A DNA stretch of 28,318 nt from Actinomycetes bacterium (GTDB taxonomy: Bacteria; Actinomycetota; Actinomycetes; Propionibacteriales; Propionibacteriaceae), in assembly GCA_023393755.1 (NCBI GenBank), contig JAEXCA010000092.1, positions 1 through 28,318 on the forward strand. Direction: 5' to 3'. A model generated the notes under the pieces. The model was not told the DNA's origin and ran no database searches. It was given only the letters and a program-made list of their open reading frames with translations. Within the stretch, counting starts at the first letter, position 1. Each line of letters begins with the position of its first letter. The translations under genes and the position numbers were made by a program. Positions 21,253 to 28,318 of this stretch are shown piece by piece.

Positions 21253-22539
21253 ATGTCTCGCACCGCAAAGCTGGCCTATGGCGGCCTGGCGCTCGCGCTG
21301 GGACTCTCCCTCGCGGCCTGCGGCGGCTCGCCGCCGCCGTCCGCGTCCGCCCCGGAGACCACACCGGCTGCCACCACTGCCGCTCCCGAGCCGGTCACCA
21401 TCACCTACACCAACTTCATCTCCAACGGCGGCAATGAGGAGAACCTCGACAAGATCGTCAAGGCCTTCGAGGCCGAGAACGAGGGCATCACGGTGAAGGT
21501 CACCACGCTGCCGTACGCCGACTACTTCACCGCCCTGCAGACCGATCTGGCCGGCGGCACCGCGGCGGACGTCTTCGACATCGAGTACGCCAACTACGCC
21601 GCCTACCAGGCCAATGGGGTCCTCGCCCCGCTGGCCGGGGCCGACACCAGCGTCTACCCGGCCAACCTGGCCGGCGCCTACGCCACCGACGGCACCCAGT
21701 ACGCGCTGCCGAGTTCGTTCTCCACCGTGGTGCTGTTCTACAACTCCGACCTGTTCGACGCCGCCGGGGTGAGCTACCCGACCAACGACTGGACCTGGGC
21801 GGACGCCGAGGCCGCGGCCAAGAAGATCACCGATGCCGACAAGGGCATCTTCGGCGCCTACCAGCCGATCAGCTTCTACGAGTACTACAAGGCGCTGGCC
21901 CAGGCCGGCGGCACGTTCCTCAGCGACGACGGCAAGACGGTCGCCTTCAACTCGCCCGAGGGAGTCAAGGCGGCGAACTGGCTGGTGAGCAAGTCCGGCA
22001 CCACCATGCCCACCCCGGAGCAGGGCGCGGGCACCCCCGACTTCGACACTAAGCTGTTCAGCGAGGGCAAGCTGGGGATGTGGACCACCGGCATCTGGAT
22101 GTTCGGCGCCCTGGCCGATGCCACGTTCGGCTGGGACATCGCGGTCGAGCCGGGCGACGCCCAGCACGCCTCGGCGATGTTCTCCAACGCCGTGGCGGTC
22201 TCCGCCGGCAGCAAGAACGCCGAGGCGGCGCAGAAGTGGGCGCAGTACCTGACCAGCTCGAAGACCATGGTGGACGTCCGGCTGGACGCCGGCTGGGAGC
22301 TGCCGCCGGTGGCCGACCAGAGCCTGCTCGCCCCGTACCTGACCAAGGGTGATCCGGCGAACCGCCAGGCGGTGTTCGACTCGCTGCAGGGCGTCGCACT
22401 GCCGCCGGTGATCGGTGAGAACCAGGCCCAGCTGCAGGACATCGTCTCCGAGGAGCTGACCGAGGCCGCCGCCGGTCGAAAGACCGTCGAGGAGGCGCTG
22501 GCCTCCGCGGAGGAGCGGGTCAACCCGCTGCTCGGCTGA
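21253..22539 (+). CDS. Sugar-binding lipoprotein of ABC transporter (family 1)
   Basis: The protein has 428 residues. The signal peptide MSRTAKLAYGGLALALGLSL ends in a lipobox AAC, with C23 lipidated. A Pro/Ser/Ala/Thr linker runs to about 50, and a two-lobed solute-binding domain follows (VTITYTNFISNGGNEENLDK; ADVFDIEYANYAAYQANGVL; YALPSSFSTVVLFYNSDLFD). It captures sugar outside the membrane for the two permeases. The context of GH15 and GH31 alpha-glycosidases suggests isomaltose or another short alpha-glucoside. The RBS AAAGGAAA precedes ATG 21253. A large hairpin follows the stop, a common way to keep binding-protein mRNA abundant. Confidence 0.93.
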   Translation: MSRTAKLAYGGLALALGLSLAACGGSPPPSASAPETTPAATTAAPEPVTITYTNFISNGGNEENLDKIVKAFEAENEGITVKVTTLPYADYFTALQTDLAGGTAADVFDIEYANYAAYQANGVLAPLAGADTSVYPANLAGAYATDGTQYALPSSFSTVVLFYNSDLFDAAGVSYPTNDWTWADAEAAAKKITDADKGIFGAYQPISFYEYYKALAQAGGTFLSDDGKTVAFNSPEGVKAANWLVSKSGTTMPTPEQGAGTPDFDTKLFSEGKLGMWTTGIWMFGALADATFGWDIAVEPGDAQHASAMFSNAVAVSAGSKNAEAAQKWAQYLTSSKTMVDVRLDAGWELPPVADQSLLAPYLTKGDPANRQAVFDSLQGVALPPVIGENQAQLQDIVSEELTEAAAGRKTVEEALASAEERVNPLLG

Positions 22540-22544
22540 CGTCC

Positions 22545-22602
22545 CGGTGGTTGAGCCGGGCTACCCGAGCCCCCGACGGGTTCGGGCCCGGCCCGACCAC
22601 CG
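22545..22602. terminator. Large hairpin after binding-protein gene (attenuator or mRNA stabiliser)
   Basis: CGGTGGTTGAGCCGGGC (22545-22561) pairs with GCCCGGCCCGACCACCG (22586-22602) over 17 positions, with one wobble and one mismatch; the inner ACCCG/CGGGT adds to it. No T-run follows. The GGTGGTTGAG end resembles dispersed repeats of related genomes. It is probably a partial terminator or an RNase block inside the operon. Confidence 0.6.
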
Positions 22603-22663
22603 AGTCGGCACCGTCCATCCACCCGGTGCGGACGCCCCGTCCCCACCCGACCCCGGAGCATCC

Positions 22664-23779
22664 ATGACCACCACCCAACGGCACGACCTGGCCTGGCTCG
22701 AACGGAGATCCCGCGAGATCGTCACCGGCCTGCAGGAGGCCAACGGCGCCTACCCGGCCAGCCCGACCTTCTCCGCCTACCAGGGCTACTGCTGGTTCCG
22801 GGACGGCTCGTTCATCGCGGACGGAGCCTCCGCCGCCGGCGAGGTCGCCTCCGCGTCCGCCTTCTTCGACTGGTGCGCGGCGGTCGTCCAGCGGCATGCC
22901 CCGACCATCCGCCGGGTGGTCGCGGCAGCGGAGGCGGGGACGCCGGTGCCGGACGCCGAGATGCTGCCCACCCGGTTCACCACGGCCGGCGAGCCCGGCA
23001 GCGACGACTGGTGGGACTTCCAGCTGGACGGGTACGGCACCTGGCTGTGGGCGGTCGCCGAGCACGCCCGCCGGCACCGGCTCGACCCGGAGCCGTGGCG
23101 GGCCGCTGCGGCGCTGACCGTCGACTACCTGCTCAGTTCCTGGCGCCGGCCCTGCTTCGACTGGTGGGAGGAGCACAGCGAGCAGATCCACGTCTCCACC
23201 CTGGGCTGCATCGCGGTGGGCCTGCGCCGGGCTGCCACCGACCGCCTGGTGGACGGTGAGCGCGCGGCCGGGGCGCTGCGGGCCGCGGCCGAGATCACCG
23301 CGCTGATCGAGCGCGAGGGGGTCGCGGACGGCCACCTCACCAAGTGGCTGGGCACCGACGCGGTGGACGGCAGCCTGAGCGCGCTGGTCGCACCGCTGGG
23401 CCTGTTCCCCCCCGACTCCCGCCTGGCGCGGGCGACCGTCGCCGCGGTGGAACGACAACTGTGCGTCGAGGGCGGGGTGTACCGGTTCCGCGCCGACACC
23501 TTCTTCGGCGGCGGACGATGGCCGCTGCTGAGCTGCTTCCTCGGCCTCGCCAAGGCCGCCCAGGGCGACCTGGCCGGCGCTCGCGCGCTGCTGGACTGGG
23601 CAGCCGGGACCGCCACCGAGGAGGGGCTGATGCCGGAGCAGGTCGACGGTCACCTACTGGACCCGAGCCAGCGGCAGTACTGGTTGGATCGCTGGGGGCC
23701 GCCGGCCACCCCGCTGCTGTGGAGCCACGCCATGCTGCTCAGGCTGGCCGCCGAACTCGGAGAGGATGCTTCCGCGTGA
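22664..23779 (+). CDS. Glycoside hydrolase family 15 (glucoamylase/isomaltose glucohydrolase type)
   Basis: The protein has 371 residues: an (alpha/alpha)6 catalytic domain without the N-terminal beta domain of many bacterial GH15 enzymes. GYCWFRDGSF (41-50) is the substrate-pocket Arg-Asp motif. FDWWEEHSEQIH holds the general acid (E169 or E170). EEGLMPEQVDG holds the general base E325. GH15 enzymes invert and release glucose from non-reducing ends. With no signal peptide it works in the cytoplasm on imported sugar. I recall a compact single-domain GH15 isomaltose glucohydrolase from the actinobacterium Kribbella, which this resembles; substrate stays inferred. Start ATG 22664 after GGAG. 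The stop overlaps the GH31 GTG. Confidence 0.85.
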   Translation: MTTTQRHDLAWLERRSREIVTGLQEANGAYPASPTFSAYQGYCWFRDGSFIADGASAAGEVASASAFFDWCAAVVQRHAPTIRRVVAAAEAGTPVPDAEMLPTRFTTAGEPGSDDWWDFQLDGYGTWLWAVAEHARRHRLDPEPWRAAAALTVDYLLSSWRRPCFDWWEEHSEQIHVSTLGCIAVGLRRAATDRLVDGERAAGALRAAAEITALIEREGVADGHLTKWLGTDAVDGSLSALVAPLGLFPPDSRLARATVAAVERQLCVEGGVYRFRADTFFGGGRWPLLSCFLGLAKAAQGDLAGARALLDWAAGTATEEGLMPEQVDGHLLDPSQRQYWLDRWGPPATPLLWSHAMLLRLAAELGEDASA

Positions 23780-26079
23780 TCCGCCATCGTCCGGCCGGTT
23801 CCGGCCACCCCTACGTCCCCGACACCGAGCAGCGCTGGCCGGTCCGGCCCGTGGCCGGGGAACCGCTGCGGTTCGGCGTCCGCACCTCCGGCGAGGTCGA
23901 GCAGGTCGTCCTGGAGTTGGCCGGGCTCCCGGACGGCGGCCGGGTGGTGGGTACGCCGATCCCTGAGCTTGTCGAAGGGCCGGTGGCCCCGACCGGCGCA
24001 GCCAGCATCGCCAGGTACCCGCTCACTCCGGTGCCGTGGTCCTCCCGCGGTCAGGCGGTGGACGGCGGCCACCTGGCCTCGGCGCAGGCCCGCAAGGCAC
24101 GCCAGGCGGGTGGTTGGCAGATCGAGTTGCCGCAGGCTCCGTCCGGCGTGCTGACCTACCGCTTCGTCGCGACCCGCCCCGGCGGGGTCACCGAGCACAC
24201 CCGCTGGTTCTCCGTCCGGGCGGCCGGCTGGCGCCCCGCGGCTGACGAACTGCTCACCGTGGACGGGGACGCGGTGGCGGTCGAGCCGGGCAGCGTCGCC
24301 GTCCTGGACGACGGCGAGCGGTCGCACCGGATCCGCTTCGCCCTGCCGCTGGCGCCGGGGGAGCACCTGGCCGGCTTCGGCGAGCGGTACGACGCCCTCG
24401 ATCACCGCGGCACCCGGCTGGATTCGATGGTCTTCGAGCAGTACAAGAGCCAGGGCGCCCACCGGCGCACCTACCTGCCGATGCCCTTCGCCCACGTGGT
24501 CGGTGGAGCCGGCTGGGGCTTCCACGTCCGCACCTCCCGCCGGGTCTGGTTCGACCTGGGTGCCACCGACCAGCGCCGACTGGTCGTCGAAGCCGAGGTG
24601 GACGCACCCACCGGAGCGCCCGGCGTTCTCTCCCTCGCCCTGTACTCCGGCGATCCCACGGGCGTCCTCGACGCCTTCCTCACCGAGGTCGGGCGGCCGA
24701 AGGAACTGCCGGAGTGGGTGTTCCGGCTCTGGGCCAGCGGCAACGAGTGGAACACCCAGGCCGAGGTCGAACGCCAGGTCGCGCTGCACCGCCAGCACGA
24801 CATTCCGGTGGGCAGTGTGGTGATCGAGGCCTGGAGCGACGAGAGCAGCTTCACCGCCTTCCGGGACGCCGAGTACACCGTGCGCGAGGACGGCGGACCG
24901 CTGCGGCTGGCCGACTTCAGCTTCCCGCCCGACGGCGCCTGGCCCGACCCCAAGGGCATGGTCGACCGGCTGCATCAGCAGGAGATCCGGCTGCACCTGT
25001 GGCAGATCCCGCTGATCAAGATGCGGCCGCACCCCACCGGCCAGACCGCCGCGGACGCCCGCGCCGCCGTTCGCGAAGGCGTGCTGATCCGCGAGCCGGC
25101 ACCCGATGGCGGCCTGCGTCCCTACCGCAACCGCGGCTGGTGGTTCCCGCTCGGGCTGATGCCCGACCTCACCGACGAGCGCGCCGCCACCTGGTGGACC
25201 GAGAAGCGCCGCTACCTGGTCGAGGAGGTAGGCATCGACGGCTTCAAGACCGACGGCGGCGAGCATGCCTGGGGCGCCGAACTGGTCTACCTCGACGGCA
25301 CCCGGGGCGACGAGGGCAACAACCGGTTCCCGGTGGCCTACGCGGCGGCCTACGGCCGGCTGCTGGAATCGGCCGGGAAGGCGCCGGTCACCTTCAGCCG
25401 GGCGGGGTTCACCGGTTCGCAGGCGCACGGCGCCTACTGGGCCGGCGACGAGAACTCCACCTGGGAGGCCTTCCGCTGGTCGATGTTCGCCGGGCTGTCG
25501 GCGGCCGCCAGCGGTATCGTCTACTGGGGCTGGGACATCGCCGGCTTCTCCGGCCCGACCCCGGACGCCGAGCTGTACCTGCGGGCGATGGCGGCCAGCG
25601 TGTTCGTCCCGATCATGCAGTACCACTCCGAGTTCAACCACCACCGGCTGCCCTCCCGCGACCGGACCCCGTGGAACATCGCCGACCTCACCGGCGATCC
25701 GGCGGTGATCGACGAGGCGCGCGACCTGGTCAGGCTGCGGGAGCGGTTGATCCCGTATCTCGCCGAGCAGTGCCGGCGGACCCTGCGGACCAGCCGCCCG
25801 CTGATGCGTCCGCTCTACTTCGACCATCCGGACGACCCCGGGGTGTGGGAGCACCCGCTGCAGTGGACCCTGGGCGACGCCCTCCTGGTCGCTCCGGTGG
25901 TGGAGCCGGGGGTCGAGTCCTGGCCGGTCCGGCTGCCGGCGGGGGAGTGGGTCGACGCCTGGACGGGCGCCCCCCACGCGGGCGGTCAGCTGGTCGACAC
26001 CAGGACTCCGCGGAGCCGGGTGCCCGTCTTCGTCCGCCGGCAGGACTGGCCGGAGCTGCGGGAGGTCTTCAGCGGTTGA
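23776..26079 (+). CDS. Glycoside hydrolase family 31 (alpha-glucosidase/alpha-xylosidase type)
   Basis: The protein has 767 residues. N-terminal beta domains run to about 310, with a catalytic barrel (about 315-640) and C-terminal beta domains after it. The nucleophile is D493 in GIDGFKTDGGE and the acid/base is D558 in YWAGDENSTWEAF. GH31 enzymes retain configuration and cut alpha-linked glucose or xylose. No signal peptide is present, so it is cytoplasmic and probably works with the GH15 enzyme. The start is GTG 23776, overlapping the GH15 stop (GTGA); the frame is open further upstream only as a shadow of GH15. A dispersed repeat is embedded in frame at 23961-23979. The exact linkage cleaved is not decidable by eye. 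Confidence 0.9.
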   Translation: MIRHRPAGSGHPYVPDTEQRWPVRPVAGEPLRFGVRTSGEVEQVVLELAGLPDGGRVVGTPIPELVEGPVAPTGAASIARYPLTPVPWSSRGQAVDGGHLASAQARKARQAGGWQIELPQAPSGVLTYRFVATRPGGVTEHTRWFSVRAAGWRPAADELLTVDGDAVAVEPGSVAVLDDGERSHRIRFALPLAPGEHLAGFGERYDALDHRGTRLDSMVFEQYKSQGAHRRTYLPMPFAHVVGGAGWGFHVRTSRRVWFDLGATDQRRLVVEAEVDAPTGAPGVLSLALYSGDPTGVLDAFLTEVGRPKELPEWVFRLWASGNEWNTQAEVERQVALHRQHDIPVGSVVIEAWSDESSFTAFRDAEYTVREDGGPLRLADFSFPPDGAWPDPKGMVDRLHQQEIRLHLWQIPLIKMRPHPTGQTAADARAAVREGVLIREPAPDGGLRPYRNRGWWFPLGLMPDLTDERAATWWTEKRRYLVEEVGIDGFKTDGGEHAWGAELVYLDGTRGDEGNNRFPVAYAAAYGRLLESAGKAPVTFSRAGFTGSQAHGAYWAGDENSTWEAFRWSMFAGLSAAASGIVYWGWDIAGFSGPTPDAELYLRAMAASVFVPIMQYHSEFNHHRLPSRDRTPWNIADLTGDPAVIDEARDLVRLRERLIPYLAEQCRRTLRTSRPLMRPLYFDHPDDPGVWEHPLQWTLGDALLVAPVVEPGVESWPVRLPAGEWVDAWTGAPHAGGQLVDTRTPRSRVPVFVRRQDWPELREVFSG
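23961..23979. repeat. Dispersed repeat CCCTGAGCTTGTCGAAGGG inside GH31 gene
   Basis: This 19-base sequence is, to my knowledge, a very frequent dispersed repeat in several actinobacterial genomes. Here it is in frame and codes PELVEG within IPELVEGPV, a surface-loop-like part of the N-terminal domain of the GH31 enzyme. It appears once in this window. Confidence 0.55.
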
Positions 26080-26101
26080 CCGTCGGCTGCGGCCGGGTGC
26101 C

Positions 26102-27694
26102 TCAGTCGCTCTGGCGCAGGTAGGCGATCAACTCCGACCGACGGTGGATCCCCAGCTTGCGGTAGATGTGCTGGACGTGGGTGTTGACCGTGTACGGCGA
26201 GATGACCAGCTTCTCGGCCACCGCTGAGGCGGTGTACCCGTGCCCGACCAGCGCCATGATCTCGCGTTCCCGCGGCGAGAGCAGGAACTCCTCCGCGACG
26301 GCGGTGAGGATCGCGTTCAGTTCGGACTCCGCCAGCGGGCTGCGGGTGAGCTCGTCGATCGCGTACTCCTGGCGCACCATCGTGATCAGCATGCCCGCGA
26401 CCACCGCCACCAGCACCACGAAGGTCGGCCGCACCAACGTCTCGTGCAGGCCGGGCACCCGCTCGTAGATCAGCGCCAGGCTGTTGCCCAGACAGATCCC
26501 CAGCCGGATGGCGCTGCCGGACAGCGCGAACGCGGTCGCCGGTGGCGTGTACCCGCGCTGGGTCAGCACACCCAGGTACAGCGTCAGCAGGATCTCGAAC
26601 AGCGAGGAGACCGCCACCGCCACCAGGAAAGCCCCCGCCCCGAAGGAGTCGTCGGCCAGGAACAGGACGCAGGCGATCACCAGCAACAGCAGCAGCCACG
26701 GGAACACCCGGAACGCCGAACCCCGATTGCCCATCGCCCTGTGCAGCACCGCGAACAGCAGGATCAGCGCCGCGCCGATCACGATCCCGACCATGAAGGT
26801 CTCGTCCACCGCTCCCAGCACCGACCAGGGAACGATCGCCACCGTGTAGTAGCAGACGAACGCGGCCACGAACGAGATCGCGGTGACGGTGACCATCGTC
26901 CGCTTCCCCTGCACCGACACCTTCGCCGGTAGCAGGCGGGGTGGACACTGCCGGAAGGCGCGGACGTGGGCCCGCAGCAGCACGCCCGACAGGACGGGCA
27001 TCGCGGCGACGAACGCCGGTGCCGACCAGCCCGGCAGGACGTAGGTGATCCCCACCAGCACCAGCAGGGCACCGCCGTAGGTCGGTGCCACCCGGCTCAG
27101 GGTGAACCGTGCCTTCTGGCAGGCCAGGCGCTCGCCCCACAGCATCCACAGCACCCCGGCGGCGGCCCCGACCACGCCGGCCGCGCCGTAGGCCAGCCAC
27201 GGCGTCTGGACCGTCATGCCGGTGGAGCACAGCACGAGCGTGCCCAGCGATCCGCCGCCGGCCATCAGCCAGACCAGGACCGGTTCCGCGGTCAGATGCC
27301 GCGAACGCCCCAGCCGCCACGCCAGCAGCAGCGGCACGGCGGCGGCCGCCGCCAGAGCGAACAGCCAGGCGAAGGTGACCCGGTCGTCCAGCAGGTAGGT
27401 GACCGGGAACGAACTGGGCACGAACCACAGGCAGTAGTGCCAGGCCAGGATCAGGGTCAGGCCGAGGTACTTCAGCCGGGGACCGCGCACCACCCGGAGT
27501 GGAAGCCTGCCGGCCGGGTGCCCCGGCAGCTGTGCCAACCCCTCCGCGGGCTCCTGCCCGGTTGAGGTGCGGCTCTCCGCCTGATCGCCCGGCCCGGGCT
27601 CCGGATCGGGTTCGGCCGGAACAGGGGTATCCCGTTGCCCAGCCTCGGCGCGGGTCGATGCTCCCAGCAGGCCGGCGGGCGTTCGCTGACTCAT
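26102..27694 (-). CDS. LuxR-type regulator with polytopic membrane domain
   Basis: The protein has 530 residues. A disordered Pro/Glu-rich cytoplasmic start (1-70) is followed by a membrane domain with about 12 hydrophobic segments (roughly 75-445). The C-terminal LuxR helix-turn-helix (471-530) has LLSPREREIMALVGHGYTAS, AEKLVISPYTVNTHVQHIY and RKLGIHRRSELIAYL. It has no receiver or kinase domain, so the membrane part itself probably senses a ligand or a transporter state. I recall this architecture as abundant in Eggerthellaceae, next to transporters or reductases. It is divergent from the MFS gene with paired palindromes between. The RBS GAGAGGG precedes ATG 27694. The 3' end faces the GH31 gene, 22 bases apart. 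Confidence 0.88.
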   Translation of the reverse strand: MSQRTPAGLLGASTRAEAGQRDTPVPAEPDPEPGPGDQAESRTSTGQEPAEGLAQLPGHPAGRLPLRVVRGPRLKYLGLTLILAWHYCLWFVPSSFPVTYLLDDRVTFAWLFALAAAAAVPLLLAWRLGRSRHLTAEPVLVWLMAGGGSLGTLVLCSTGMTVQTPWLAYGAAGVVGAAAGVLWMLWGERLACQKARFTLSRVAPTYGGALLVLVGITYVLPGWSAPAFVAAMPVLSGVLLRAHVRAFRQCPPRLLPAKVSVQGKRTMVTVTAISFVAAFVCYYTVAIVPWSVLGAVDETFMVGIVIGAALILLFAVLHRAMGNRGSAFRVFPWLLLLLVIACVLFLADDSFGAGAFLVAVAVSSLFEILLTLYLGVLTQRGYTPPATAFALSGSAIRLGICLGNSLALIYERVPGLHETLVRPTFVVLVAVVAGMLITMVRQEYAIDELTRSPLAESELNAILTAVAEEFLLSPREREIMALVGHGYTASAVAEKLVISPYTVNTHVQHIYRKLGIHRRSELIAYLRQSD

Positions 27695-27815
27695 GGTGCC
27701 CTCTCCGTTGGGGGTCCGTTGCGGTGCTCGACAGGCTCCCGGATCGCCGTGGGTGCCCTCCCACCAGCGGTGGGGATCTGCTCCCTAGTGTCTCATCAAC
27801 CATCCGGAGCGGACA

Positions 27816-27845
27816 TCACTAGAACCTAGTGAGTGGGGTCACTCA
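27816..27845. promoter_or_regulatory. Overlapping palindromes, likely operator between LuxR and MFS genes
   Basis: TCACTAG-AAC-CTAGTGA (27816-27832) is a perfect 7-bp inverted repeat. TGAGTG-GGGT-CACTCA (27830-27845) is a second perfect one sharing bases with it. A lone half-site CTAGTG lies at 27785-27790. Size and symmetry suit a LuxR-type dimer. The rest of the 293-base gap (27695-27987) shows no gene; a clear -35/-10 was not identified. Confidence 0.6.
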
Positions 27846-27987
27846 AACCTCATGTACCTGCAGTTCACCCCGTTCTTGTGATGCCGGCCCGACGGCGAAC
27901 CCCACCAGAGTGGCTGCGGGGCCGTCACGGCCCGAGCCATCCGCCTGCGCTCGCAGATGGGGGCTGCACTCACTCGAAGGAGTCTCA

Positions 27988-28318
27988 ATGGCGACCTCTA
28001 CGACCGGCGAAAAGACCTACGCCGACCTCAGTTCCGGGCGACGCTGGTTCCTGCTGATCCTGGCCAGCATGGGCAGTTCGATCATCTACGCCCCGGCCTA
28101 CCTCAAGGCGGTGTTCTACGACCCGCTGCAGAAGGCACTCGGGATCAGCAACACCGAGCTGGGCGCCGTCTTCGGTGCCTACGCCATCACCGCGCTGATC
28201 TGCTACCTGCCCTCGGGCATCCTGGCCGACAAGATCCGGATGCGCACCCTGTCGTCGGTGGGATTCATCTCCACCGCGGCGCTCACCTTCGTCTACGCGA
28301 TGCTGCCCAGCCTGACCC
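27988..28318 (+). CDS. MFS transporter, N-terminal part (cut by window end)
   Basis: The start is ATG 27988 after the RBS GAAGGAG; the frame is open to the window end, giving 110 residues. Helix 1 is FLLILASMGSSIIYAPAYL. Then follow KALGISNTELGAVFGAYAIT, the family loop with GILADKIRMR between helices 2 and 3, and helix 3. The GxLADKxxxR loop is the A-motif of the major facilitator superfamily. The substrate is unknown; a carboxylate or similar anion carrier is possible from the SNTELGAVFGAY style. It is divergent from the membrane LuxR regulator and probably its target. Confidence 0.85.
   Translation, partial: MATSTTGEKTYADLSSGRRWFLLILASMGSSIIYAPAYLKAVFYDPLQKALGISNTELGAVFGAYAITALICYLPSGILADKIRMRTLSSVGFISTAALTFVYAMLPSLT

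Noticed and set aside
23650..25977. Long minus-strand open frame opposite the GH15 and GH31 genes
   Set aside because: It has no recognisable domain and Gly/Arg/Gln-rich composition; the plus strand carries clear GH15 and GH31 motifs.
27722..27745. GTGCTCGACAGGCTCCC as a copy of the CTTCGACAAGCTCAGGG repeat
   Set aside because: Too many differences to claim it is the same element without a genome-wide comparison.

Overview
The window is very GC-rich with many GTG starts and 4-base start/stop overlaps. It carries families typical of Actinomycetota: DUF3027, DUF2530, an extended cold-shock protein, acVLRF1, CmtR, a SigC-type sigma factor, IdeR/DtxR and DUF5134. An actinobacterium is well supported. 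Propionibacteriaceae or a close relative is my inference from overall protein style and from the dispersed repeats, and is not proven.

Layout. (1) 1-7738 looks like core genome: two proline-rich membrane proteins on the minus strand, a cold-shock protein with DUF3027, a repeat-filled gap, DUF2530 divergent from an NCS2 purine permease, small hypothetical genes, the ribosome-rescue hydrolase acVLRF1, an IdeR/DtxR iron regulator and a thioredoxin. (2) 7968-8078 holds tRNA-Arg(CCT), followed by tandem copies of its own 3' end, a common integration footprint. (3) 8158-14360 looks accessory: a cyclophilin-fold lipoprotein with an XRE/MmyB regulator, divergent from an alcohol dehydrogenase and a sugar O-acetyltransferase; then a cmtR-P1B ATPase metal-resistance pair; then a 5'-truncated AraC relic. 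(4) 14550-16229 is a possible metal-stress module: a His/Met/Cys-rich DUF5134 membrane protein, a SigC-like ECF sigma factor and a divergent zinc-finger anti-sigma protein ending in a metallothionein-like tail of eight cysteines. (5) 16538-17919 is a 3Fe-4S ferredoxin and cytochrome P450 pair. (6) 18242-26079 is an alpha-glucoside uptake and hydrolysis operon: ROK repressor, two ABC permeases, binding lipoprotein, GH15 and GH31. Both hydrolases lack signal peptides, so the sugar is probably imported whole and cut in the cytoplasm. No ABC ATPase gene is present. (7) 26102-28318 is a LuxR-type regulator with a many-helix membrane domain, divergent from an MFS transporter cut by the window end, with two overlapping palindromes between them.

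Two patterns run across the window. Ten starts have a TANNNT -10 hexamer exactly 6 or 7 nt upstream, which suggests leaderless mRNAs and helped decide several start codons. Several repeats are also present: a nested 21/21/22-bp array, dispersed stem-loop elements and a heptapeptide-coding repeat. No complete transposase, integrase or CRISPR array was seen. All product calls come from reading motifs by eye; no database search was run.
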